Program-made: the position numbers and the translations under genes
Notes under the pieces: model-generated
What the model saw: only the letters and a program-made list of their open reading frames with translations
Database searches by the model: none
What the model was told of the DNA's origin: nothing
In this document: positions 1-11,120 of the stretch, in pieces
How the letters are laid out: the number at the start of each line of letters is the position of its first letter
Position numbering within the stretch: position 1 is the first letter of the stretch
Assembly: GCA_945859605.1 (NCBI GenBank)
Contig: OX243821.1
Location: forward strand, 34,239,878-34,303,877
Source of the DNA: Lumbricus rubellus
Taxonomy: Eukaryota > Annelida > Clitellata > Crassiclitellata > Lumbricidae
Reading direction: 5' to 3'
DNA: 64,000 bases

Positions 1-1857
1 TGCCCTATAGTTGTGTCAACCTAGATCATATTTTAATGTTATTTCGCTATTTTTAAATTTTTTTATTGCACGTTCAATTCTGGATATAGAAACAAATGAG
101 CTGTTTTTCAGTTTATTTACTAAAAGCTATTTTTTAAAGTATTTTTGCAAAACTACTTAGATGGAAATAGTGAATTCATTACCTTTTCCAATAGGCCTTT
201 CTGACAAAAAGAAATATCGAAGACCATGCCTATAATTACAATTTATGAACTCCAAAACTCTTGCAACGATCAGCTTCTGACACCAAAGAAAGGATGCTGG
301 AATAAGCTGTGAAATGGCATTTCAAAATTCATTAGCATCTGACATGTGTTGTCACATACTAGCTCATTGTATGTAATCAACCAAACACTGGCGGTAGACC
401 AAGCTAATCTGCATACAGATACCCCTCTCAGGGGAGTCTAGAGATCTTGGGTGGACAATTGCCCTCGACCTATTTTAGACAATAGAGAGCCTACATGCAG
501 CTATCTAGAACAGTGGCCAGTGGCAAGGTGCTTTCAATCTGATCTTGGGTTAGTGGTACACGCATACACACGCGCGCGCACAGGTCATGCACATACGCGG
601 AGGTAAAGACACAGCCATACGCTCGAGGTAGACCAAGCTAATCTGCATAAGGTACCAATTCAGGGAGTCTATAGACCTTGGGTGGACAATTCTTCGACCT
701 AGACGGCAGGTGCACTTGAAGCAGACGCTGATTGACCAGAGAATACTGGGACCAAAGTTCACCAAACCTCGGAAAGAGGAAAAGTATGACACGCCATTTG
801 CATAATACGAATAAATGACAATTAAAGTAAAATCACGAGCAAATTATTTAGTTTTCGTTTGACCGAATATCGTTTTAGTTTTCGTTTGATCAATTTTCGT
901 TTAGTTTTAGTTTTGATTGCGGCAAATTTCGTTTTAGTTTTAGTTTTCGTTGTCACCTCATTTTAGTTTTAGTTTCAGTTTTCGTCAACGAAAATGTTTC
1001 ATTTTCGTTAATTACCATTTTCGTTTTCGTTTTCGTTAACGAAAACAACACTATATGCAAATGGCGTGTCATACTTTTCCTCTTTCCGAGGTTTGGTGAA
1101 CTTTGGTCCCAGTATTCTCTGGTCAATCAGCGTCTGCTTCAAGTGCACCTGCCGTCTAGGTCGAAGAATTGTCCACCCAAGGTCTATAGACTCCCTGAAT
1201 TGGTACCTTATGCAGATTAGCTTGGTCTACCTCGAGCGTATGGCTGTGTCTTTACCTCCGCGTATGTGCATGACCTGTGCGCGCGCGTGTGTATGCGTGT
1301 ACCACTAACCCAAGATCAGATTGAAAGCACCTTGCCACTGGCCACTGTTCTAGATAGCTGCATGTAGGCTCTCTATTGTCTAAAATAGGTCGAGGGCAAT
1401 TGTCCACCCAAGATCTCTAGACTCCCCTGAGAGGGGTATCTGTATGCAGATTAGCTTGGTCTACCGCCAGTGTTTGGTTGATTACATACAATGAGCTAGT
1501 ATGTGACAACACATGTCAGATGCTAATGAATTTTGAAATGCCATTTCACAGCTTATTCCAGCATCCTTTCTTTGGTGTCAGAAGCTGATCGTTGCAAGAG
1601 TTTTGGAGTTCATAAATTGTAATTATAGGCATGGTCTTCGATATTTCTTTTTGTCAGAAAGGCCTATTGGAAAAGGTAATGAATTCACTATTTCCATCTA
1701 AGTAGTTTTGCAAAAATACTTTAAAAAATAGCTTTTAGTAAATAAACTGAAAAACAGCTCATTTGTTTCTATATCCAGAATTGAACGTGCAATAAAAAAA
1801 TTTAAAAATAGCGAAATAACATTAAAATATGATCTAGGTTGACACAACTATAGGGCA
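1..1857. repeat. Giant near-perfect palindrome (inverted repeat arms of 805 bp)
   Basis: Bases 1-805 are the reverse complement of 1053-1857; paired positions sum to 1858 throughout, and I saw no mismatch where I compared the arms. Both arms encode the same meaningless 80-codon frame. The left arm starts at the window edge, so the palindrome may extend outwards. Each arm also contains a degenerate internal duplication (about 385-475 and 623-712) sharing the GGTAGACCAAGCTAATCTGC block. No transposase is seen. It could be a foldback element, a recent inverted duplication or an assembly/read artefact. Confidence 0.93.
806..1052. repeat. Palindrome spacer, TTTTAG/TTTTCG-type simple repeats
   Basis: This 247-bp loop between the arms is mostly degenerate GTTTTAGTTTTCGTTT-like hexamer repeats. 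The complementary pattern (AAAACTAAAACGAAAAC) reappears at 2063-2275. Confidence 0.75.
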
Positions 1858-2062
1858 TAAATATCTCTATCATAACTATATTACTCACAAACAATAATTA
1901 ATTACATGCTGAGGTATCAATTGCGCAGATTATAAGAAAAGGACATTTCACATAAATCAGTATTTTTTTGTATTCATCACGTCTTCGTTTTGTCTTGTAT
2001 TTATTTAGGTTCTTCAAGAAATTATATGGCATTAAGTTCTAACGAGTCAATAGCCCCAGCTT

Positions 2063-2290
2063 ACTAAAACGAAAACTAAAACAAAAATTGGATTACTAAA
2101 ACGAAAACTAAAACTAAAATTGGATTACTAAAACTAAAACTAAAACTAAAATTGATCCATAAAAACTAAAACGAAAACTAAAACTAATATTTAGCAACAA
2201 TTAAAACTAAGACTAAAACTAAATATCAAGACTAACAATAAAAACTAAAACTAAAACTAAAATTGAGACAATATTAAAACAACACTAGTA
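2063..2290. repeat. AAAACTAAAAC-type degenerate simple repeat
   Basis: A run of ACTAAAACGAAAACTAAAAC-like units, complementary to the loop at 806-1052. Two bipartite motif sites lie just to the right. Confidence 0.7.
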
Positions 2291-2340
2291 AAAACACTAA
2301 AGAATCGGGAAGAGATACAAAAAATTAGTCCGAGCACAGG

Positions 2341-2521
2341 CCTATAACATAGCTTGTTTAAGTTTTAAAAGGTGTGCAGAAAACACTTATACTATTATAT
2401 CTGCAACGGCCCGGCTTGTTGTCACGAGTTGTGATTACTATAATGGTTATCAGGAAGAAAACTGAAAAAAGCAGTCCGAACAGAGACCTATAACAAAGCT
2501 TGTTTACATTAAAAAAGGTGT
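2341..2521 (-). promoter_or_regulatory. Two copies of the ACACCT-N-TATA bipartite motif
   Basis: Read on the minus strand, ACACCTTTTAAA (at 2375) and ACACCTTTTTTAA (at 2521) are each followed 28 bp later by TTATAGG (sites 2341-2375 and 2487-2521). The two copies share the intervening AACAAGCT, so they look like a local duplication. Function is inferred only. Confidence 0.5.
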
Positions 2522-2579
2522 ACAGTAATACTATTAAGATAAGGTCGTTGATGACAAACCAATTAATCATCATTCACAA

Positions 2580-3010
2580 GTTTAAACGTGCGCCTTGACT
2601 CATTCTACCTCTTTGGTGTGAGGCGGGCAAAGGACCATATATTATATGCGTGTCGGTAAGTGCACGAAATAATACTTGTATTATAATCAAAGTCTATTAT
2701 TACTGACGTGTCAAGACCCTGGAGACTACGAGATTAAGTGAATGCACGTGCTCCGAGCTTGATCTGAGAAATTTGATATACGCTCGAGGCGTATTGGTCC
2801 GTAGAACTTGCCCGGGGTGTGCTGGTGCAGATATGGGACGCACCAGGTGTTTAAAAACTACTATTTTAGGCGAATTCGTAAAAACGCATTATCGGTACAA
2901 AATGTTATTAATAATTTTTTCGTTGTTCTTTCTATTAAATATTTTTATTTGATAGTCGTTGGTTTTTAATGACGCATCTTCAACTCAGAAGGTCCCTAGG
3001 CCCAACCCAG
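2580..3010. other. Unannotated stretch
   Basis: No convincing exon, repeat or RNA gene seen; ordinary AT-rich intergenic sequence. Confidence 0.4.
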
Positions 3011-3022
3011 GCCAGATGGACA

Positions 3023-3049
3023 CTGATGATGATGATGATGATGATGATT

Positions 3050-3087
<38 letters not shown>

Positions 3088-3169
3088 AATGATGATGATG
3101 ATGATGACGACGACGACGGCGGCGACGACGACGATGACGATGACTATGACGATGACTATGACGATGACA
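3023..3169. repeat. (GAT)n / (GAC)n microsatellite
   Basis: Continuous GAT units grading into GAC and GATGAC. Open frames here read only as poly-Asp, poly-Met or poly-His and are not genes. Confidence 0.95.
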
Positions 3170-3730
3170 AGGACTCGCTTCTACCCTCAGCGATTTCTTG
3201 TGCATTCACTCCAGTGTTTTCTCGCCTCTCTAAGTGGCGCTAGATAATTAGTGATTGTTTGACTACCTTAGAGGCCTAGACCACTCCATGCTACTACTTG
3301 GTTGTTACTATTTTCTATGACATGATCGGACGATATTATAGATCACCATTGTTGATCATTTTAAGGTCAATTTGAAAGGACTATGTACCTGCTTAGCCAA
3401 AGATAAAGATCTCTTTAAGTTTAAAAGATCAATATAAGATATTAATATATTATATTATTATGGCTATCTAGGTACTAAGGCCACATCGTGCGTAAGCCGT
3501 GCGTGAGTGAAACGCGATAATTATAGGCTATCTTTAATCTTAAACGACGTTTTTGGCCAATTGCCCAAGGTCTCTGTTGACAATTATAATACAGGCGAAG
3601 TAAGTATAGACATATTAGACACATTCATACACACATCCATGCATAAGTGTACGCATGCACGGTGTACATGCGTACATACGTGTGCAGAATCATACATTCG
3701 TCCATACACACAGAGAGAGAGAATTTAGTA

Positions 3731-3731
<1 letters not shown>

Positions 3732-3796
<65 letters not shown>
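3732..3796. repeat. (AC)n microsatellite
   Basis: About 32 uninterrupted AC dinucleotides. Confidence 0.97.
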
Positions 3797-3798
<2 letters not shown>

Positions 3799-3869
3799 TC
3801 TATTATAAAAATACATTATACAAACACAAATGCGCGCAATGCTCTTTTGAGCATCATGGCCTTCTGGTA

Positions 3870-4175
3870 CATTAAATAGAACAGAACAGAATAGAATACA
3901 GTAGAGTTGAGTAGTGTATAATTGAATACAACATCATAGAATTGAAAAGAACAGAACAGAAAAAATAGAATAGAATAGAATAGAATAGAATAGAATAGAA
4001 TAGAATAGAATAGAATAGAATAGAATAGAACAGAGTAGAATATAATAGAATACAATACAATACAGTAGAACAGAATAGAACAGAGTAGAATAGAATAGAA
4101 TAGAATAGACTAGAATAAAATAAAATAGAATAGAATAAAATAGAACAGAACAGAACAGATTAGAACAGGACATAA
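3870..4175. repeat. (TAGAA)n pentanucleotide microsatellite
   Basis: A degenerate run of TAGAA/CAGAA units about 300 bp long. Open frames across it translate to repeating Phe-Tyr-Ser-Ile-Leu and are shadows. Confidence 0.93.
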
Positions 4176-4559
4176 CAGAACAGAACGCATACTAATTTTT
4201 CGAGTGCACCAACATACATGTATATTGTATAATACTCTCATGAAAACGAACATGAGTTTAATGCACGTATTATACACGAAGTCTGCATACATAAGTAAGC
4301 AGAGGGGATTGCGCAAGGAGAAAGAGAGGCGCAAATGAATCCTCTACAGCTATCTTAAACGTCAAAATTCTATTCCAAACGCAAAAAGTTTGATTTGGGA
4401 AAAACCTAGGGGGGGGGGGTGGTTACAACCCCCCCTGGTAGCCCGAGGGTTAAACAGCGTGAGCTATATGTATGTTTATTGTTTAGGCCTATGTACCATT
4501 ATAATTTTCTCTATCGATCTCTCCTCATTTTACCGCTTTGTTTACCATAATCGATCACT

Positions 4560-4935
4560 GGTCTTGTCATAACCCCCCTCTCTCGCTCTTGTGCGCTATG
4601 ATCTGTCTGCCTCTATCACTCCTTCTAGTCTGTTTCTGTCTCTGTCTCTGTCTCTGTCTCTGTCTCTGTCTCTGTCTCTGTCTCTGTCTCTGTCTTTGTC
4701 TCTGTCTCTGTCTCTGTCTGCCTGTTTGTCTCTCTTCATTTTGATCTTTCTCTAGCTCTAAGTAGGTCTGTCTGTTTCTCTACGCGTCTCCTCCTCGAAT
4801 AGAGCTAAAACCAGTTCATCAGTCTATCAGTCTGTCTATCTGTCTCTCCCTCCTTCCGTCTGTCTGTCTGTCTGTCTGTCTATCTGTGTGCGTCTCCCTC
4901 CCATCCCTCCGCCATCCCTCCCTCTCTCGCCTATC
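4560..4935. repeat. Pyrimidine-rich (TGTCTC)n / (GTCT)n block
   Basis: Perfect TGTCTC hexamers at about 4630-4710, then TCTG-type repeats. The same kind of block precedes the duplicated unit at 6640-6900. Confidence 0.85.
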
Positions 4936-5364
4936 TCTCTATTAGTCGTTACCTGAATTCATGTCAAGTGAGACGAGATCAAAGACAGAGTTCATCGAAA
5001 GCACGCACTTCTCAAGTTTTAATCCTTCGACTTTATACGAAAGAGACCATCGCAAATCCCTGGACGATGCTCTTAAAGGCGCAGAAATGGTTTTGGTAAA
5101 TGGTGGATGGCATATTATAGTAATTGTAATCGAGCATTTATATATCGCTACTTCAAGAGAACTCTTGATAGAAGCTCTCGACCCGACACCAAACCATAAT
5201 CGCAGCACCACGCTGTCTCCTCGGCTTGACCTCCCCGGATTTTGACCTGGCACCGGAACGAAAACGGCAGCTCTGGCTATTGCGGACTTGATTTGATATA
5301 GCGCCGGTGCATAAGCTGGTCTCTCTGACGTGGCTTTTGTGGGCGCTGTGAGATGCTTGAAGAT

Positions 5365-5600
5365 TTACATTACATTACACAATCAAAGATAATGGTTTTC
5401 AAGCGCTTGCGGAAAAGGGGCAAAGAAGGACAAAGACGTTCATTACGGAGACTAATAGGCAACTTATTCCAGAAAGACGGACCGACCATAGCAAAGCTTT
5501 TGTGCAGCCCTGTGGAAGATCGAGCCATAGGAACAACCAGGTCACCATGCGTTGCATATGTATATTCTGTGTGTTTTTGCATCGCAATGGCAATCTACAA
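5365..5600 (-). mobile_element. LINE open-reading-frame tail fragment (L2/CR1-like)
   Basis: On the minus strand this encodes the piece AMVGPSFWNKLPISLRNE followed by FRKRLKTIIFD. That resembles the conserved C-terminal end of non-LTR retrotransposon polyproteins (a 'GPxLWNsLP...FKxxLKTxLF' pattern). It is truncated on both sides and not a host gene. Confidence 0.7.
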
Positions 5601-5611
5601 ATTTCTATAGC

Positions 5612-5845
5612 GTTGTGTATGTATGTATGTGAACTTTTATAGCGCCATTTCAGGTTTCTACTCACAAGCTCTCCCGAATACTGTAACAGCGCGGACACTG
5701 ATTCGGAGTTTAAAGCTGAAACGCCTGAAAATTTCAAGTGAAGGACTTACCCAAGGACACTACGCAGCGACTTGAGATGGATTCAAACCTGCAACTTTTC
5801 GGCTGCAAGGCAACGGACATACCCACTATGCCACGGCGCCCCTTT
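5612..5845 (-). mobile_element. Diverged tRNA-derived SINE (older subfamily)
   Basis: The right end is a tRNA-like head on the minus strand (GGCGCCGTGGCATAGTGGG, then a B-box-like GGTTTGAATCC). The left end is the tail with the TATAAAAGTTCACATAC region. It differs from the main SINE family at many sites. Confidence 0.65.
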
Positions 5846-5932
5846 AAGTTTCATTGTTAATATTATTGTATTACTAGACGGCCTATAATAACTAAATTCA
5901 ACCAGTTAATACTAGTCTTATCGAAATCTTAT

Positions 5933-5968
5933 CTTTTATATTTTCGTCTATGATCATTTAATAGGTGT
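5933..5968 (-). promoter_or_regulatory. Bipartite motif site (variant)
   Basis: Minus strand ACACCTATTAAAT followed 27 bp later by ATATAAAAG; the duplicate site is 7763-7797. Confidence 0.4.
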
Positions 5969-6040
5969 TTAAAAGCAATAACATTGTCAGAGCTTTGAGT
6001 TGAATCAAAGCAGTAAGTAAGCAAATGTTTGTATGTCTTA

Positions 6041-6260
6041 ATTTGTTTGTATGTGCACTTGTTATAGCGCCCCTTCAAGCTCTCTCTACTCAGAGGCGCT
6101 CCCGAATGTAGAGCGGACAGTCACTGCGTCGGAGTTTCACGCTGAAGCGCTGAGCAATTGTGAGTGAATGACTTGCCAAGGTCCTTACGCGGCGAGGTGG
6201 ATTCGAACTTCGAACCTTCGGCTCCAAGGCAACGACGCCACCACTACACCACCGCGCCTC
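6041..6260 (-). mobile_element. tRNA-derived SINE, main family
   Basis: On the minus strand: tRNA-like head (GTGGTGTAGTGGTGGCGTCG as A box, GTTCGAA as B box), a shared central body, and a 3' module GAGCGCCTCTGAGTAG ... AAGGGGCGCTATAACAAGTG. Seven members of this family occur in the window. Confidence 0.85.
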
Positions 6261-6561
6261 ATGCACGGAAGGCGGTCAAACATAGAAGCAGATATTATGT
6301 CGGGCTATTAGTTTGGCCACAGCATTTAGAACACATGGACACGCGATCAAAGCGGACAATGTACCGGTCTTCATATTATGCCAGGACTATGTGGATGGAA
6401 AAGAGGAATACAGAGTGGACGCTGGATGGACAATGTCGAGGAGTATAGATTGGGTTTTCGATGGCGGATTGCGCAAGGAGAAAGAGAGGGGCAGAGAAGA
6501 GGGATGCAGTAAACTGACGTCATTGACTCTTGTCTCGGATCCGCAGTAATGAGAATCGACA

Positions 6562-6562
6562 A

Positions 6563-6598
<36 letters not shown>
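6562..6598. repeat. (GAT)n microsatellite
   Basis: About 12 GAT/ATG units. Confidence 0.9.
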
Positions 6599-6600
<2 letters not shown>

Positions 6601-6655
6601 AGAACAGACTGAATAAGAAAGATTCGAACTTATTATAGCGTGTGAAATGCCGATA

Positions 6656-6656
6656 C

Positions 6657-6733
<77 letters not shown>
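6656..6733. repeat. (GTCT)n microsatellite
   Basis: About 19 perfect TCTG tetranucleotides. Confidence 0.97.
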
Positions 6734-6737
<4 letters not shown>

Positions 6738-7159
6738 TTCTCTCTCTCTGTGGACATTTCACTATCTCTAAGTATGTCTGTCTTCGCGTCTCTTACTCAG
6801 TCCATCAGTTAATGTGTCTGTCTGTATGTCTGTTTCTAGCACCCCTCCCTCTTACCTCCTACCTCCTACCTCCCTCCCTCTGTCCCTCTCTCTATACCTC
6901 AGTCGTTACCTGAATTCATGTCAAGTGAGACGAGTTTCGAGACAGAGTTCATTGAAAGCATCCACTTCTCAAGTCTTCAAGTCTTAATCCTTCGACTTTA
7001 CGACCTATCGAAAGAGACCATAGCAAAACCCTGGACGACACTCTCAAAAGCGCAGAAATGGTTTTGGCCTATAATAGAGTAAATGGTGGATGACATTTTA
7101 TAGTAATTGTAGTTGTAATCGAACATTAATTTTATATAGCGCCACTTCAAGAGAACTCA

Positions 7160-7365
7160 TCAGAGGCGCTCCCGACCTGACACCAAACCATAATCAAAGA
7201 GAATGGTTTTCAAACGCTTGCGGAAAAGGGACACAGAAAGACAAAGAAGTTCATTACGGAGACTAATAGGTAACTTATTCCGGAAAGACCATAGCAAAGC
7301 TTCTATGCAGCACTGTGGAAGATCGAGCCATAGGAACAACCAGGTCACCATGCGTTGCATATGTA
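7160..7365 (-). mobile_element. LINE tail fragment, second copy
   Basis: Same WNKLPISLRNE ... FRKRLKTI region as 5365-5600, with part of the preceding segment deleted; it belongs to duplicated block B. Confidence 0.65.
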
Positions 7366-7423
7366 TATTCTGTGTATCTTAGCATCGCAATGGTAATCTA
7401 CAAATTTCTATTACATGGCGTTG

Positions 7424-7642
7424 TGTATGTATGTGAACATTTATAGCGCCATTTCAAGTGCTACTCAGATGCTCTCCAGACTACAGCGCGGACACTGAAT
7501 TGGAGTTTCACGCCGAAACGCCTAAATATTGCAAGTGAAGGACTTACTCAAGGACACTACGCAGCGACTTGAGGTGGATTCGAACCTGCAGCTTTCCGGC
7601 TGCAAGGCAACGGACATACCCACTACACCATGGCGCCCCACT
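7424..7642 (-). mobile_element. Diverged tRNA-derived SINE, second copy
   Basis: Counterpart of 5612-5845 in block B, with head GGGGCGCCATGGTGTAGTGG and B-box GGTTCGAATCC intact on the minus strand. Confidence 0.7.
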
Positions 7643-7762
7643 GAGTAGATATCCTCGAAGGGCGCTATATAAATGTTCCTAGTAAATTTTATTTTTGATT
7701 GTTTTGCTAGACGACGAGGCACACCAGGATCATTAATTTTATTCTTTACTGTTTCTCTTGTT

Positions 7763-7797
7763 ATTTATATATAAGTTTATAATCATTTAAAAGGTGT
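7763..7797 (-). promoter_or_regulatory. Bipartite motif site
   Basis: Minus strand ACACCTTTTAAATGATT, with TATATAA starting 25 bp after the first A. Confidence 0.45.
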
Positions 7798-8164
7798 CTA
7801 AAAGCAATACCATTGTCAGGGCCATGAGTTGAATACAAGTAATAAGGGGAAGCCAATGAAGATGGTCAAACATAAAAGCACAGATGTTTGAATATCAAAG
7901 GTATATCTACATGGCGACGTAGCAAAACTTTTGCATAAATAAATATAGTGTAATGCAATTTTTAATTAAAGTAAGTTCTTGAATCATATCAACTAAGCTT
8001 CGAAATACTTCTGTCTAGATCGTTCAACTGGTGATGCCAGACCAAATTAACCTCAATGAAAGGAGAGATCGACTTAAAAGCATTTTCAGATGTGGCGCAA
8101 GTCTTTGGTTATCATACCAAAACTAGTTGAATGTCCCGCTATGAACGAGATAACTGATGATTAA

Positions 8165-8200
8165 ACACCTCTTTTAATAGACAAATGTTTGTTAGAAAAC
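8165..8200 (+). promoter_or_regulatory. Bipartite motif site (weak A/T box)
   Basis: ACACCTCTTTTAA at the start; the downstream box is only TTAGAAAAC at +27. Confidence 0.3.
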
Positions 8201-8329
8201 TTCTTTACGTTGAGCGTTTTTTGATTATTGTGCTTGGACGACAAGAATTCAGTATTAATACACCTTTTTATTGCTCACATTTCTCATTAAACTTCGAGCA
8301 GAAGCGCAATTAGATCTAGGGTTGAATTT

Positions 8330-8462
8330 GTGTTGATGATGATGACGACGAAGATATTGACGATCAAAATAATGACGACAATGTTGATGATGATGATGAA
8401 TACAATGACGATGATGATGATGACGATGATGATGACGAAGGAGCTGATGATGACAGTAGTGA
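8330..8462. repeat. Degenerate (GAT/GAC)n
   Basis: Imperfect GATGAC units. The long minus-strand open frame over it is Asp/His-type low complexity, not a gene. Confidence 0.8.
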
Positions 8463-8631
8463 TGGTTTATAAAATTGCCAAAAAGTTGTAGATTCGTCTG
8501 GAGTAATAGGGTGTACCAATGAGCAGCGCTGTATAAAATATACGTACTAATAATAATACTGATAACAATAATAATAAAGGACAAAGCAAATTTTTCTTTC
8601 AGTTTCCTGTGGAAATTTGCTGCGCTTAATA

Positions 8632-8755
8632 AATGAATACAATCAATACCAATAGCAATATCAATATCAATATAAATATCATTTTCAATAGCAATAACAT
8701 CAATTGTAATATCAACAACAGCAACAGCAACAATATAAACAACAACAACAACATT
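8632..8755. repeat. AAT/AAC-rich imperfect repeat
   Basis: Degenerate AATATCAATAGCAAC units reading as Asn/Ile on the plus strand. Confidence 0.75.
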
Positions 8756-8995
8756 CAATTCTCTTGCAATAGGCGTCTCAAAAACCCACCCTCGGCAGTT
8801 CCTTTATGCGGGTACACCATCCCTCCGTCCCCCTCCATTCGACGCCAAGCTTGCTACTCACGAGAGCGAGTAACCTGGACAGATAAAAACATAATGACAG
8901 GCATAAGCCTTGAGCGAGCCATAGAGCAAGCGAGCGCCTAATAGGCCTACTACTTAGACAGGTGCGTGCGAGTGAGAGCGAGTAGTCAATGATTT

Positions 8996-9120
<125 letters not shown>

Positions 9121-9469
9121 TGCCTCGTATGTACATCCGAGGCCCTGATAGTGCCCATGCAGTCTGAGATCGCGTGGATCCCGTAGGGCTAGAAGGTCGA
9201 TCTATGTATCAAAATGTTCGTAGTGATGAGTAGCCAATCACAATCGCCGATTTGAAAGCATACACTTCTTGCTTTTTTAATTATAACCAATGACATACGT
9301 TGCATCATAAGCGAGAGCGTGAATCCGAGGACGCTCTCGGATTCTGTATTAAGAGGCGGGCGCGGAAATAAGGAGCACGCTTGGTAACGGTGTGTGAGTG
9401 TGTGTTTTTAGTTCTCGAAAGAGACGTAAATTGACATAGCAGCAAATTTACCATTGCAATGTAGAGTCT

Positions 9470-9562
9470 GCGTGTGAATTCTTTGCATGCGGTCTGAGAG
9501 CTTGAACTTGTACACACACAGCACCATTCCGAGTGCAAAAATGTGTGTGTTAACCAAGCCCT
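9470..9562. repeat. Isolated copy of the 103-bp repeat unit
   Basis: Contains CATGCGGTCTGAGAGCTTG and ACACACAGCACCATTCCGAG, matching the tandem unit at 10199-10700 with several substitutions. Confidence 0.75.
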
Positions 9563-9988
9563 CAACGAAATATTAATTGAAGATAAATTTAATTCTGAAA
9601 TTAAATGTAGGAAAAATAATATTTAAAAAGCTATGCATTAATATAGTTTGCCTGAATTATGCGAATTTTTTAACAGCTAGCCGAAGCACGATAACATGAA
9701 GTAAACGAACGGCATTTATGTAGCGTCGTTTTTCTGGGTTGCATTCTGTTAAGTAAAAAAAACAAAATGCAAGCTTCGATGGGTTTGCAAATTGGAAGAA
9801 TCGTGTCCTAAGTTTAATCCACGTTAAATTGTCAAGAACGAAGTAAAATTGGCAATGATATTTCAAAACTTTAGGCCAATCTTCAATAAGACCCGAGAGC
9901 CAGACAGTCTTTGGCTTCAAGCTAAACAATTCGCCGTTTGTGCAGATTTATCGAATAATTTGGGTGTTGCTAGATATTTTTTGTCTTT
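9562..9988. other. Unannotated stretch
   Basis: AT-rich; a 90-codon minus-strand frame has no recognisable domain or splice context. Nothing supportable here. Confidence 0.4.
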
Positions 9989-10173
9989 GATTTGTATCTG
10001 TTAAAATTCCTAATTACGGTGGAAAAAAATTAGCCTATCTGGGGTCGAAGAATTGTTTCCATTTAGCGACTGTGTGTATGTTTTCTGTGTTCGCACACTA
10101 TTTGCATGCAGTCTGAGAGCTTGGCCTAAGTACACACTGCATCATTCCGAGTGCAAAATCTATTTTGGCGAGT
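9989..10173. repeat. 185-bp direct repeat, left copy
   Basis: Appears identical to 12054-12238. It contains a diverged 103-bp unit (GCATGCAGTCTGAGAGCTTG). The two copies bracket both satellite arrays at 10174-12053. Confidence 0.9.
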
Positions 10174-10198
10174 GTGTGTGAACCAATACTGCAGGTTT

Positions 10199-10700
10199 TT
10201 CCTGTGTGCATTCTTTGCATGCGGTCTGAGAGCTTGGACTTGTACACACACAGCATCATTCCGAGTACAAAATAGTGTGTGTGAACCAATACTGCAGGTT
10301 TTTCCTGTGTGCATTCTTTGCATGCGGTCTGAGAGCTTGGACTTGTACACACACAGCATCATTCCGAGTACAAAATAGTGTGTGTGAACCAATACTGCAG
10401 GTTTTTCCTGTGTGCATTCTTTGCATGCGGTCTGAGAGCTTGGACTTGTACACACACAGCATCATTCCGAGTACAAAATAGTGTGTGTGAACCAATACTG
10501 CAGGTTTTTCCTGTGTGCATTCTTTGCATGCGGTCTGAGAGCTTGGACTTGTACACACACAGCATCATTCCGAGTACAAAATAGTGTGTGTGAACCAATA
10601 CTGCAGGTTTTTCCTGTGTGCATTCTTTGCATGCGGTCTGAGAGCTTGGACTTGTACACACACAGCATCATTCCGAGTACAAAAGAGTGTGTGTGAACCA
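10199..10700. repeat. 103-bp tandem repeat, about five units
   Basis: The unit runs GTGTGCATTCTTTGCATGCG to ACCAATACTGCAGGTTTTTC with exact 103-bp spacing and very few differences between copies. Open frames in both directions simply repeat with the same period and are not proteins. Confidence 0.95.
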
Positions 10701-10795
10701 ATTAAAAATAATTTTTGGAATTACATGCATTAAATCAAATGGTCTTGAAATTTTTAAATAAAATTCATATTAGCAATCAAATAAAATTCATTGCA

Positions 10796-10985
10796 CTGGG
10801 AGCGCTTCTGAATGGCCACGGCTGTGAGCAGCGCTGTAGAAATTGCTGATTACATTATATTACAGAACAATACATTCTGATTTCTGAGTGATGTTTGTAA
10901 TTGTAATCTGACACCACTTAAGCGCCACTTTAAGAAAGCACTCTTCAGGGATCTACAGACCAACAAGAAACTAAATTAGCAATCA
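10796..10985 (+). mobile_element. LINE remnant pieces
   Basis: Contains the LINE/SINE tail word GGGAGCGCTTCTGAATGG, then a frame ending LKRHFKKALF, which resembles the end of a non-LTR retrotransposon ORF. Two fragments are juxtaposed; the order is not that of one intact copy. Confidence 0.45.
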
Positions 10986-11120
10986 ATAACTCATTTATTA
11001 TTCCAGTGACATTGAAATTGACATTGCAGAAAAAAAATCATAGCACCTAAATGAATGCAAAGGACATCAAAGTGGGACAGGAGAGCCATTTACCTAGGGC
11101 AGTCTGAGCTTCTTGGAAGC

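Larger units (their letters stand above)
4936..6030. repeat. Duplicated block, copy A (LINE piece + SINE + motif)
   Basis: Starts GTCGTTACCTGAATTCATGT and holds, in order, a LINE fragment, an older SINE, and the segment ending in TGAGTTGAAT after a bipartite motif. The same order recurs at 6903-7850 with moderate divergence, so this is an old tandem segmental duplication. Confidence 0.75.
6903..7850. repeat. Duplicated block, copy B
   Basis: Second copy of the 4936-6030 unit, with the same component order and several small indels. The younger SINE at 6041-6260 lies between the copies and is in neither. Confidence 0.75.

Noticed and set aside
550..1308. Identical 80-codon frames in the two palindrome arms
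   Set aside because: Low-information sequence mirrored by the palindrome; no start context, splice signal or known motif.
4390..4450. G-run/C-run hairpins here and at 41570-41610 as regulatory structures
   Set aside because: Short GGGGGG...CCCCCC stretches likely belong to a decayed repeat; too little sequence to assign.
10098..10701. Open frames of 68-109 codons over the 103-bp array, both strands
   Set aside because: They repeat with the DNA period, exist on both strands and show no domain; a by-product of stop-free repeats.
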